The notes beneath the pieces are model-generated. The model ran no database searches. It was not told the DNA's origin and saw nothing but the letters and a program-made list of their open reading frames with translations. Positions 53,717 to 61,713 of a DNA stretch of 64,000 nucleotides are shown piece after piece. Source of the DNA: Flavobacteriales bacterium (lineage in GTDB: Bacteria; Bacteroidota; Bacteroidia; JACJYZ01); assembly GCA_020635855.1 (NCBI GenBank), contig JACJYZ010000002.1, positions 124,001-188,000 on the forward strand. The letters are read 5' to 3'. The position numbers and the translations under genes were made by a program. Positions within the stretch are counted from its first letter, which is position 1; each line of letters begins with the position of its first letter.

Positions 53717-55405
53717 ATGAACTTCGGTATTGTTGAGTTGTTGCGATTGATTGGTGCGCTCGGATTCTTCATCTATGGCATGAAGGTGATGAGTGAAGGG
53801 CTGCAGCATGCCGCAGGCACAAAAATGCGGCAGATCCTGGGTACAATGACGAAGAACCGCTTCCTGGGCGTGTTCACAGGTTTTATCATCACCTGTCTTG
53901 TGCAGTCATCTTCCGCTACCACGGTGATGACCGTGAGTTTTGTAAATGCCGGACTTCTTTCTTTGGTGGAGTCGGCCGGTATCATGATGGGTGCCAATGT
54001 GGGTACCACCATCACCGGATGGATCGTGGCCCAGCTCGGTTTCAAATTCGAGGTAGTTGCACTGGCACTGCCCATCATCGCCGTAGGCTTTCCCATGATT
54101 TTCAGCAAGCGGGGCAATTGGCGTTTCTGGGGCGAATTCCTGATCGGGTTTGCTTTGTTGTTCATGGGCCTGGAAGCGTTGAAGGATTCTGTACCCGATA
54201 TCAAGAACAACCCGGAAGTGCTGCAGTTCCTGGCCGATTACTCCAACATGGGCATCCTATCCACCCTCCTGTTCATTGGTGTGGGCACGGTTCTGACCAT
54301 CGTGGTGCAGTCGTCCAGCGCCGCCATGACACTGACCCAAACCATGTGTTTCCAGGGTTGGATTCCGTTCCAGATCGCGGCGCCCATGATCCTGGGTGAA
54401 AACATCGGCACCACCATCACCGCCGAGATCGCTGCTTTTGTAGGAAACGTGCATGCCAAACGCTCTGCACGCATCCACTCCATGTTCAACATCATCGGGG
54501 TGAGCTGGATGATCTTCGCACACAAGTTTTACCTGGCGAAAATCAATGACTTTATGATTGACATGGGATGGGGATCCCCATTCACGGATAGCCATGCCAT
54601 TCCCACCGGACTGGCGGTCTTCCACTCCGCATTCAATATGTCCAACGTGCTGTTGCTGGTGTGGTTCGTGCCGCAACTGGTGAAGTTGGTGGTGAAAATG
54701 GTGCCTTCCCGCGGAGATGTGGACGAGAAATACAAACTCGAGTACCTGGAGTCCGGACTCATGACCACACCGGAATTATCCATCCTCGAAGCCAAAAAGG
54801 AAATTGCCAAGTTCGGGCAGCTCACGATGCGCATGTTGGACATGCTGCCGCCTCTGATGCGGGAAACCAACGACAAGGAATTCAACCGGCAACTCACACG
54901 CATCCAGAAATACGAGAACATCACCGACCGCATCGAAGTGGAGGTGGCCGACTACCTGAGCAACATTTCCCAGGGTGAACTCAGCCGGGAGAGTTCCATC
55001 CGTATACGTGGGATGCTGAGCGTTGTGAATGACCTTGAAAGGGTGGGTGATATCGTTTATCAAATGGCCTTGTGGGTAGAGCGAAAACATCAGGACAAGG
55101 TATGGTTTACTCCTGCTCAACGGGATCACCTGGATGAAATGCTGGCACTTGTTCGCCACGCCCTTGTGGTGATGAACGAAAACCTGGAAAAACCCTTTGA
55201 GCAAATCAAACTCACCAAGGCCGATGAGGCCGAAATAGCCGTCAACCGCCTGCGTGATCAGCTACGCAAACTGCACCTGGAGGATCTGGAGAAAGGGGAA
55301 TACAATTTCCGCAGCGGCATCATCTACAACGACCTTTACGCGTCCCTCGAGAAAATGGGAGACCACGTGTTCAATGTCACCGAGGCATTGATGGGGATGA
55401 AGTAA
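53717..55405 (+). CDS. Na/phosphate cotransporter with C-terminal PhoU-like domain
   Basis: 562 residues. The two inverted QSSSA repeats of the NptA/PNaS family are present: LVQSSSATTVMTVSFVNAG near 57 and VVQSSSAAMTLTQTM near 195, with GANVGTTITGW and GENIGTTITAEI. Eight or so TMs fill the first 340 residues. The last 200 residues are helical and PhoU-like (NDLERVGDIVYQMA, LEKMGDHVFNVTE). It would bring in phosphate at low affinity or export it. Placed right after phoU behind its own candidate Pho box, and convergent with, directly abutting, the next gene. Confidence 0.93.
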   Translation: MNFGIVELLRLIGALGFFIYGMKVMSEGLQHAAGTKMRQILGTMTKNRFLGVFTGFIITCLVQSSSATTVMTVSFVNAGLLSLVESAGIMMGANVGTTITGWIVAQLGFKFEVVALALPIIAVGFPMIFSKRGNWRFWGEFLIGFALLFMGLEALKDSVPDIKNNPEVLQFLADYSNMGILSTLLFIGVGTVLTIVVQSSSAAMTLTQTMCFQGWIPFQIAAPMILGENIGTTITAEIAAFVGNVHAKRSARIHSMFNIIGVSWMIFAHKFYLAKINDFMIDMGWGSPFTDSHAIPTGLAVFHSAFNMSNVLLLVWFVPQLVKLVVKMVPSRGDVDEKYKLEYLESGLMTTPELSILEAKKEIAKFGQLTMRMLDMLPPLMRETNDKEFNRQLTRIQKYENITDRIEVEVADYLSNISQGELSRESSIRIRGMLSVVNDLERVGDIVYQMALWVERKHQDKVWFTPAQRDHLDEMLALVRHALVVMNENLEKPFEQIKLTKADEAEIAVNRLRDQLRKLHLEDLEKGEYNFRSGIIYNDLYASLEKMGDHVFNVTEALMGMK

Positions 55406-55882
55406 TCAGGGAGATATGATTTCCGTGGTCTCCGCCACATTGCTTTTCCGCAGCGCACGGTCCAGCAGATAAAACGAATATTTGATCGTATCGCTGTACG
55501 GGGAAGAAGAGTTCCTGTAGATCGGTGTGATGTCCACACTTACGTTTCCGCTCAGGCAACGGTCGGAATTCTCGGATTCAAGGTAGGGGATCCGGAAGCG
55601 GAAAGGAATGGCCAGTGTGGAATCCATGTTCACAAACTTGCCGTTCACCTTCTCAAAATACGACATGTACAGGTTGAAGTCGAACGGTTTGGCGGTATCT
55701 CCCTCCTTCAGGCCAATGTCGCCGTCGCCGTCTTCAAAGGTGAATTCCAGGATGGCGGAGTCTCCCAGGATGGTGAAATCGGAGAACTGGATGCTGGGTG
55801 TCGGATCGCACTGCTTCGGTTTGATGCAGGAGGCAAACCCGAACACGCCGGCCACAACGGCTATTTGGAACCCCTTCGTCAT
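55406..55882 (-). CDS. Hypothetical lipoprotein
   Basis: 158 residues. Lipobox GFASC with Cys19. The mature part begins PKQCDPTPSIQFSDFTI and includes FTFEDGDGDIGL, a motif often seen in small Bacteroidota lipoproteins of unknown function that look like one beta-sandwich. The stop codon abuts that of the Na/Pi cotransporter with no gap. A -7-like TAGCTTTA (reverse of 55899-55906) lies 16 nt upstream of the start. Confidence 0.83.
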   Translation of the reverse strand: MTKGFQIAVVAGVFGFASCIKPKQCDPTPSIQFSDFTILGDSAILEFTFEDGDGDIGLKEGDTAKPFDFNLYMSYFEKVNGKFVNMDSTLAIPFRFRIPYLESENSDRCLSGNVSVDITPIYRNSSSPYSDTIKYSFYLLDRALRKSNVAETTEIISP

Positions 55883-55949
55883 GATTACATTTAACCCCTA
55901 AAGCTACGAAATATTATGATGACGTGCGGACCGCACCCGCAGCGGTTCG

Positions 55950-55957
55950 TACATTTG
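55950..55957 (+). promoter_or_regulatory. -7 element TACATTTG of the LuxE-like gene
   Basis: TACATTTG ending 14 nt before the ATG at 55972. Confidence 0.6.
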
Positions 55958-55971
55958 CAGCCTGAGCTACC

Positions 55972-56979
55972 ATGCCCCTGAGATCCTCATATTCCCCGGA
56001 AGAACTTCGCCACCTGGTCTTCAACCTCCCACCGGACGGATTTGAAGCCATTGCCCTGGCGGTATTCCGATACCAGGCATCGGCCAATGCGCTCTACGCC
56101 CAGTACATCCGCCTCCTGGGCATAGACACCACACGCGTGAACCGCATCGAGCAGATTCCGTTTTTGCCTATCTCATTCTTCAAAACCCACCAGGTGCAGT
56201 GCGGCAGCTTCGAACCGCAACTTTATTTTGAAAGCAGCTCCACCACCGGACAGGTGCCTTCCCGGCATGCCGTGGCCGATCCGTTGTTGTACGAAACCAG
56301 TTTCCTCAAAACCTTTGAGCAGTTCTACGGCGACCCCGGCCGGTACTGTATCCTGGCCCTGCTGCCTTCCTACCTGGAGCGTGGTAACTCTTCGCTGGTG
56401 TATATGGTGAACGGACTGATGCAGCAGGGTGGACACCCGCAAAGCAAGTTCTTCGGAAACGATCTCGCCGGACTGGCACAAGCGCTTGCTGTTCTTGAAA
56501 AAGAAGGCCAGCCCGTATGGCTGATCGGTGTGGCATTCGCCCTGCTTGATCTGGCTGAACAGCATCCGATGCAACTGGCACATACAACGCTGGTGGAGAC
56601 CGGCGGTATGAAAGGTCGCCAGGTGGAACTGGTGCGGGAAGACTTGCATCATCGACTGAAAGAAGCTTTTGGGGTGCAGTCGGTGCACGCTGAGTACGGA
56701 ATGACGGAATTATTCTCCCAGGCCTATGCCACCGGGCAAGGGGTGTTTCGCACGCCGCCCTGGATGCACGTGATGGTGCGTGAACAGGATGACCCGTTTG
56801 CGTGGTGTCGTACCGGCAAAGCTGGTGCCATCAATGTGATTGACCTGGCTAACCTGGATACCTGTGCATTCATCGCGACGGATGATGTGGGACGTTTGTT
56901 GCCTGACGGGGGCTTTGAAGTGCTGGGCCGGATGGATGCCAGCGAGGTGCGGGGATGCAGCCTGATGTATACGGGTTGA
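55972..56979 (+). CDS. LuxE-like acyl-protein synthetase (ANL superfamily)
   Basis: 335 residues. IPFLPISFFKTHQVQCG, YFESSSTTGQVPSRHAV (the phosphate-binding loop of adenylating enzymes), ETGGMKGR and HAEYGMTELFSQAY follow the LuxE/F390-synthetase pattern, and TDDVGRL plus LGRMDASEVRGCSLM form the C-terminal motifs. LuxE activates fatty acids as acyl-AMP and passes them to a cysteine. No luxCD reductase genes are nearby, so bioluminescence is not implied; the role may be lipid or O-antigen related. It abuts the ppx stop. Confidence 0.85.
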   Translation: MPLRSSYSPEELRHLVFNLPPDGFEAIALAVFRYQASANALYAQYIRLLGIDTTRVNRIEQIPFLPISFFKTHQVQCGSFEPQLYFESSSTTGQVPSRHAVADPLLYETSFLKTFEQFYGDPGRYCILALLPSYLERGNSSLVYMVNGLMQQGGHPQSKFFGNDLAGLAQALAVLEKEGQPVWLIGVAFALLDLAEQHPMQLAHTTLVETGGMKGRQVELVREDLHHRLKEAFGVQSVHAEYGMTELFSQAYATGQGVFRTPPWMHVMVREQDDPFAWCRTGKAGAINVIDLANLDTCAFIATDDVGRLLPDGGFEVLGRMDASEVRGCSLMYTG

Positions 56980-57879
56980 TCAGGCGTTGACACGCTGTTC
57001 GAACAACAGACGCACCATGCCGTCTGCCAGTCCGAACTTAGGAACCATCACCGATTTGCTGCCCGACCATTTCATGACCGATAACATGATCTGTGCTGCG
57101 GGTATAACCACATCGGCGCGGTCCGGACCCAAGCCCGTGCGTGTGATCCGCTCATCAACAGAAAGGTCTTTCAGTAGGTTATATACTTCACGGAACTGAT
57201 GGTAACTGAATATCTGTCCGTCCTTTTTCCGGGTGGGAATCATTTTGGAAATTTTGTTGATGGTGCCACCCGATCCGATGGTTTGCAAGCCTTTGATGCC
57301 TGCGGAATTTTTCTGAAGCCATGACTTGAGGTCATCCATCAAACCCGGATCCACCTTTTCATCCAGCATGCGCACCGTGCCTAAATTGAATGAACGGGAG
57401 GCTTTTACATCCAGCCCTTTGAAAAAAGTGATCTCGGTGCTGCCGCCGCCGATATCCACGTACATGGATGGTTTGTCTTTTTCAAGCAGGCGTTCGATGT
57501 GGGTGGAATAGATGATCTGGGCTTCTTCTTCGCCGGTGATTACCTCCACGTCAATGCCTGCTTCCCGCTTGATGCGATCCAGGATCTCCCTTGAATTGGC
57601 AGCTTCCCGCATGGCTGATGTGGCGCACGCACGGAACTGTTCCACGTCATATGCCTGCATTAGGTTGTAAAAGGCCTTGCAGCTGGTGATCAGTTTGTTG
57701 ATCTTTTCTTCACGGATGGATCCGTGGATGAATACATCGTGCCCGAGGCGAACGGGAACCCTTATGAGTGAAGCTTTGCGAAAATGAACGGTATCGGAAT
57801 CTTCGATGACATGGGAAATCAGCAAGCGGATCGCGTTCGAGCCTATGTCAATGGCTGCGATCGGATGAATCTTCAACAT
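56980..57879 (-). CDS. ppx: Ppx/GppA-family exopolyphosphatase
   Basis: 299 residues, actin-like ATPase fold. AIDIGSNAIRLLIS at the start, TSAMREAANS, ITGEEEAQIIYS, MYVDIGGGSTEITF and GSGGTINKI are the phosphate-1, connect and phosphate-2 motifs. It has only the two core domains, shorter than E. coli Ppx. Follows ppk1 by 6 nt on the same strand, so make and break enzymes for polyphosphate are one unit. Confidence 0.94.
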   Translation of the reverse strand: MLKIHPIAAIDIGSNAIRLLISHVIEDSDTVHFRKASLIRVPVRLGHDVFIHGSIREEKINKLITSCKAFYNLMQAYDVEQFRACATSAMREAANSREILDRIKREAGIDVEVITGEEEAQIIYSTHIERLLEKDKPSMYVDIGGGSTEITFFKGLDVKASRSFNLGTVRMLDEKVDPGLMDDLKSWLQKNSAGIKGLQTIGSGGTINKISKMIPTRKKDGQIFSYHQFREVYNLLKDLSVDERITRTGLGPDRADVVIPAAQIMLSVMKWSGSKSVMVPKFGLADGMVRLLFEQRVNA

Positions 57880-57885
57880 TCTTTA

Positions 57886-59973
57886 CTACGATTTGGACCC
57901 TTTAAGATAATGATAAAAATGTAACTGGGACCGAACGGAGGCGGTTTCGCTGTGTTGAACGTATCTGTTTCGTTGCTGCGGATCCAGGATACGGGCTTTG
58001 ACATTGTCTTCAAGCTGGATGCGGATCATGTCCTTCAATTCCTGTTGCAGCGCGGGATCGTAAACCGGACAGGTGACTTCCACCCGGTGGTCGAGGTTGC
58101 GTTTCATCATGTCTGCCGAAGAAATGAAAATTTTTTCCTGGCCACCATTCCCGAAAATGTATACCCGGGAGTGTTCCAGGAATTGGTCCACAATGCTGAT
58201 CGCTTTGATGTTTTCGCTGTATCCTTTCACACCGGCCTGAAGGGCACATACGCCGCGTATGATCAGCTGGATCTTGACGCCTGCCTGGCTGGCGGCATAC
58301 AGCTTCCGGATGATGTCCGTATCCACAAGGTTGTTCAGTTTGAGAATGATGTATGCAGGCTTCTTTGCCTTTGCGTGTTTGATCTCCTGGCTGATCAGGT
58401 GGATGATGGATTTCCGGGTGGAAAACGGCGATACGAGCAGGTGCTCCGGATGAAAGGTCTTATAGTTGTTTTCCAGGAAGTAGAATACCTGGCGCACCTC
58501 TTCGGTGATCCTCGGGTCACTGGTCATGAGGGTGTGGTCGGAGTATACCCTGGCGGTAACTTCGTTGAAGTTTCCGGTGCCGACGGTTGCATACAACTTA
58601 TGCTCATGTCCTTGTTTGCGGGTAATGAGGCAAATTTTGGAGTGTACCTTCAGACCCGGACTGCTGAACATCACATTCACGCCTTCTTCCTGCAGCATGT
58701 TTGACCAGCGGATGTTGGCCTCTTCGTCGAAACGTGCCTGGAGTTCCATGATCACGGTTACTTTCTTTCCGTTCCGGGCGGCGTTGGCCAGGGCGTTGAT
58801 GATGTGGCTGTTCTTGGCCAGCCGGTACGTGGCAATCTGGATGGATACCACTTTCGGGTCGATGGCTGCTTCCCGCAGCAGGTCAATCATGTGGCCGAAT
58901 GACTGGAACGGGAAGTGCAGCAGTACGTCTTTCTTGGAGATCACATTCAACACACTGTTCTGTCCTTCCAGGTCACGATGAAGCAAAGGTCTCAGTGCTT
59001 TGTATTCCATGAGCTTCTTTCCCGGGTTGGGGAATTTCATGAAGTCGCGGAAGTTGTGGTAACGGCCTCCCGGGATAACGGTGTCGTTATCGGTCAGCTT
59101 CATTTTCTTCTTGAAATGCTCCAGGAAGTGTTCGGGCAATGTTCGGTCGTACACAAAGCGAACGGCATCTCCCCGGGTGCGTTGCTTCAGGCTTTTCGAC
59201 ATTTTCTCCAGGAAGCTTTTGGAGATGTCATGGTCGATATCGAGTTCTGCGTCGCGTGTGATTTTGATGGTGAATGCCTCGATGGCCTGGTAGCGGAAGA
59301 TGGAGAACATTTCATCGAGGCAGTACCGGATCACATCGTCGAGGAGCATGATGTACTGGTTGTTCTCGCTTCTGGGCAGCTGGATGAACCTGGGGAGTAC
59401 CCGCGTTGGCAGGTCGATCAAAGCCAGTTTGTGCTTGCCTGCTGCGGTGGTCATGCATACAGCGAGGTAGATGGTACGGTCACGCAGGTACGGGAACGGT
59501 TGCTTGTGGTCCAGCATCAGGGGGGTCAATGCCGGGCGGATTGTTTCCTGGAAATAACTTTTGACCCATTGCCCCTGCGATGGAGTCAGGTCTTTTTCCG
59601 TGAGCATGAAAATGTGATCGTTCTTCAGTTCGTCCAGAAGTTGGTTGTATATCTGACCGAAACGTTCCTGAAGGGACAATACCACGGTTTGAATTTCCGA
59701 CAGCAGTTTCTTGGGTTTTGGACCCACGTAATCTTTGTCGGTTTTGCCCAGGGTTACCATGCGCCTGACGGTGGCTACCCGCACCCGGAAGAACTCGTCG
59801 AGGTTGTTGGAGAAAATCCCAAGAAAGCGCATGCGCTCGATCACCGGCACACTGGTGTCCTCGGCTTCCTGTAATACCCTTCGGTTGAAAGACAGCCAGC
59901 TGATTTCCCTGTTCACCAACGGAGGGAGTTTGCCTGCGTGGCTAACGGATTTTGCTTTGGATGCGGACTTCAT
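57886..59973 (-). CDS. ppk1: Polyphosphate kinase 1
   Basis: 695 residues. N domain NREISWLSFNRRVLQEAED and FSNNLDEFFRVRVATV; head domain; two PLD-like catalytic domains with the autophosphorylation histidine in LKVHSKICLITRK and the following GTGNFNEVTARVYSDHTLM; second HKD-like site around YIFGNGGQEKIFISSADMMKRNLDHRVE. Makes polyphosphate from ATP. A full -7 element lies 36 nt upstream of the start. Confidence 0.97.
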   Translation of the reverse strand: MKSASKAKSVSHAGKLPPLVNREISWLSFNRRVLQEAEDTSVPVIERMRFLGIFSNNLDEFFRVRVATVRRMVTLGKTDKDYVGPKPKKLLSEIQTVVLSLQERFGQIYNQLLDELKNDHIFMLTEKDLTPSQGQWVKSYFQETIRPALTPLMLDHKQPFPYLRDRTIYLAVCMTTAAGKHKLALIDLPTRVLPRFIQLPRSENNQYIMLLDDVIRYCLDEMFSIFRYQAIEAFTIKITRDAELDIDHDISKSFLEKMSKSLKQRTRGDAVRFVYDRTLPEHFLEHFKKKMKLTDNDTVIPGGRYHNFRDFMKFPNPGKKLMEYKALRPLLHRDLEGQNSVLNVISKKDVLLHFPFQSFGHMIDLLREAAIDPKVVSIQIATYRLAKNSHIINALANAARNGKKVTVIMELQARFDEEANIRWSNMLQEEGVNVMFSSPGLKVHSKICLITRKQGHEHKLYATVGTGNFNEVTARVYSDHTLMTSDPRITEEVRQVFYFLENNYKTFHPEHLLVSPFSTRKSIIHLISQEIKHAKAKKPAYIILKLNNLVDTDIIRKLYAASQAGVKIQLIIRGVCALQAGVKGYSENIKAISIVDQFLEHSRVYIFGNGGQEKIFISSADMMKRNLDHRVEVTCPVYDPALQQELKDMIRIQLEDNVKARILDPQQRNRYVQHSETASVRSQLHFYHYLKGSKS

Positions 59974-60009
59974 GAAAATGCCGGGTCAGTGGGATGCTTG
60001 GAGGTGTGT

Positions 60010-60017
60010 CAAAGGTA
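60010..60017 (-). promoter_or_regulatory. -7 element TACCTTTG of ppk1-ppx
   Basis: TACCTTTG on the minus strand, 36 nt before the ATG at 59973. No TTAACA-type Pho box was seen next to it. Confidence 0.6.
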
Positions 60018-60049
60018 GGCAAGTTTTACGGAGGCAGATAGCGGATATT

Positions 60050-60493
60050 TTATGGCGTGTCTGTTTTGTTCGTTTTGTCAGCCTTTCGGGATTGTTTCCG
60101 TAAAGAGGCTTTTTGCTTTTCTTCTTTTCGTTTTCGGATCACATTCATCGGTGTGTGTGTCGGAATTCTTTTCTTTGGTTTGATCAGCGCTTTCCGGATC
60201 ATTTCCAGAAACTTTGCGGTGACCGTTTCTTTGTTCTTCCGTTGCGAACGGTGTGCTTCACATGCCATCACAAACATGCCGTTCTCATGGATGTGGGTTT
60301 TCAGCTTTCTTTTGATCCGGTTGAGCTGATCGGCGGTGAAGCAGGCGGATGTGGCAGTATCCCAGCAAAGCTCCACGCGGCTTTCCGTTTTGTTCACATG
60401 CTGACCGCCCGGGCCTCTGCTCCGGCTCGTCCGGTACCGGATCTCCTTCAATACCGAAAAAACGTTCGGGTCTATTTGGGTTTGCGGGGTCAT
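60050..60493 (-). CDS. arfB: Alternative ribosome-rescue peptidyl-tRNA hydrolase ArfB (YaeJ)
   Basis: 147 residues. RSRGPGGQHVNKTESRVEL contains the GGQ catalytic motif (29-31), and the basic C-terminal tail (about 110-147, rich in Lys and Arg) enters the empty mRNA channel of stalled ribosomes. Shorter than RF1/RF2 and without codon-recognition domains. It follows the second response regulator by 27 nt on the same strand, so the two may be cotranscribed. Confidence 0.94.
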   Translation of the reverse strand: MTPQTQIDPNVFSVLKEIRYRTSRSRGPGGQHVNKTESRVELCWDTATSACFTADQLNRIKRKLKTHIHENGMFVMACEAHRSQRKNKETVTAKFLEMIRKALIKPKKRIPTHTPMNVIRKRKEEKQKASLRKQSRKADKTNKTDTP

Positions 60494-60520
60494 AACCCTG
60501 CAAATTACTTATTCCCGGCC

Positions 60521-61213
60521 TTATTTGCCGAAGGTGTAGCCGATGCCCTTGATCGTCCGGATCTTATCCTTACCTACTTTCTTCCTCAGTTTCCGGATAT
60601 GTACATCAATGGTGCGGTCACTGATGAAGACTTCTTCTCCCCAGATCTGCGACATGATGAACCCGCGCGTGAACACCTTGCCCGGTTTCGACATCAGGAG
60701 GGAAAGCAGTTCAAATTCCTTTTTGGGCAGGTTGTATTCTTCGCCCGCATGTTGCACGGTATACCGATCTGCATTCAGAACGGGTTCTTCACCTTCATGG
60801 ATCGTGTGCCCGTTGGTATGCACGGGTTGATGAACCCTTCGGAGAAGCGCCTGGATGCGGCTGATTAGTACCCGGGGTTTGATCGGTTTGGTCACATAGT
60901 CGTCACCGCCGGCATCAAGGGCAGCTATTTGTGAGTAGTCTTCATTCCTTGCCGTCAGGAAGATGATAATGGGTTGTTCCAGTTCATCGATGGCACGGAG
61001 TTGAACACACGTTTCCACGCCATCCATTTCCGGCATCATGATGTCCAGAATAACGAGGTCGGGTTTGGTGGATCGGGCGGCTTTGAGTGCTTCCACACCT
61101 GATGCAGCTTCGGCCACAACGAAACCTTCCTTTCGGAGGTTGTATCCGAGAAATGTCCGGATATCGGGGTCGTCATCCACCAGTAGAATTTTGTTGCGTA
61201 TGCCTGTTCCCAT
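60521..61213 (-). CDS. Second PhoB-like response regulator, no adjacent kinase
   Basis: 230 residues. Receiver: LLVDDDPD, phosphoacceptor Asp57 in LVILDIMMPEMDG, TARNEDY, VTKPIKPRVL; winged helix: LPKKEFELLSLLMSKPGK, IWGEEVFISDRTIDVHIRKLRKKVG, IRTIKGIGYTFGK. It is a clear paralogue of the regulator at 47.1 kb, sharing MMPEMDG, FLTARNEDY, KPIKPRVL and DRTIDVHIRKLR. A TACATTCG -7 variant (reverse of 61232-61239) and a candidate Pho box lie upstream, so the Pho regulator may control it or it may control itself. Confidence 0.9.
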   Translation of the reverse strand: MGTGIRNKILLVDDDPDIRTFLGYNLRKEGFVVAEAASGVEALKAARSTKPDLVILDIMMPEMDGVETCVQLRAIDELEQPIIIFLTARNEDYSQIAALDAGGDDYVTKPIKPRVLISRIQALLRRVHQPVHTNGHTIHEGEEPVLNADRYTVQHAGEEYNLPKKEFELLSLLMSKPGKVFTRGFIMSQIWGEEVFISDRTIDVHIRKLRKKVGKDKIRTIKGIGYTFGK

Positions 61214-61231
61214 CGTATTTTGTTTGTGATG

Positions 61232-61259
61232 CGAATGTAAAATCGGGGCATCAACTCAA
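61232..61259 (-). promoter_or_regulatory. Promoter of the second response regulator
   Basis: TTG (reverse of 61257-61259), 17-bp spacer and TACATTCG (reverse of 61232-61239), a one-base variant of the -7 element. Confidence 0.45.
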
Positions 61260-61270
61260 TGTAAAGCCTT

Positions 61271-61287
61271 TGTTACAGAGATGTTAA
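61271..61287 (-). promoter_or_regulatory. Candidate Pho box upstream of the second response regulator
   Basis: TGTTAC (61271-61276) and TGTTAA (61282-61287), 11-bp period. Read towards the regulator gene this is TTAACA-N5-GTAACA and ends 11 nt from its -33 element, nearly the same distance as at pstS. Confidence 0.55.
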
Positions 61288-61344
61288 GTTGATGAATTGC
61301 CAAAAGCATAATAGCCGCTTAACATCCGGGGCTCCCGAACCCTT

Positions 61345-61352
61345 TAATTTTG
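61345..61352 (+). promoter_or_regulatory. -7 element TAATTTTG of the small acidic gene
   Basis: TAATTTTG, 22 nt before the ATG at 61375. Confidence 0.55.
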
Positions 61353-61374
61353 CATAAACCAATAAGAGTGAATT

Positions 61375-61614
61375 ATGCTTTTTTTAGAAAATGACGACTT
61401 AGCCCGGTTTTTCTCCCCGGGTGAACCGGCCCCGGTCGCGTCTGGATTGGATGCCGGTGATGAAGATGATGACGGTTTGTCCGGTGCGGGATTTTCCCAG
61501 TACCAGATGGACAATGGTCTGTCCCATGTATCCTTTCAGGATGAAGGGATTGAAGACTATGCCATTATTGACAACGGCACCGCCATCCGGGATTCGGAAT
61601 ACGGAAACAAGTGA
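61375..61614 (+). CDS. Small acidic orphan protein
   Basis: 79 residues, no signal peptide or TM segment. Strongly acidic, with the run DAGDEDDDG near residue 27-35 and further Asp/Glu throughout; only two Lys/Arg residues stand near the ends. A hydrophobic start (MLFLEN) is followed by a Pro/Gly-rich linker. Its own -7 element and a following hairpin terminator argue that it is a real transcript. No family recognised; an anti-regulator or metal-binding role would be speculation. Confidence 0.6.
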   Translation: MLFLENDDLARFFSPGEPAPVASGLDAGDEDDDGLSGAGFSQYQMDNGLSHVSFQDEGIEDYAIIDNGTAIRDSEYGNK

Positions 61615-61653
61615 ATTCCGGATCCTTTTACTTGAACCTTTTCCCCAAAACAT

Positions 61654-61679
61654 AAGCCCCGCATTACACGGGGCTTTTT
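61654..61679. terminator. Bidirectional terminator between the acidic gene and the TonB receptor
   Basis: AAGCCCCG (61654-61661), 7-nt loop, CGGGGCTT (61669-61676) and T-run on the plus strand. The A-rich left flank could serve the convergent receptor gene. Confidence 0.88.
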
Positions 61680-61713
61680 ATTTCAATCAACGATCATTCG
61701 GAATGAACCTGCC

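Noticed and set aside
61399..61653. Reverse ORF of 84 codons opposite the acidic gene
   Set aside because: No promoter on that strand, while the forward frame has a -7 element and a terminator in the right places.
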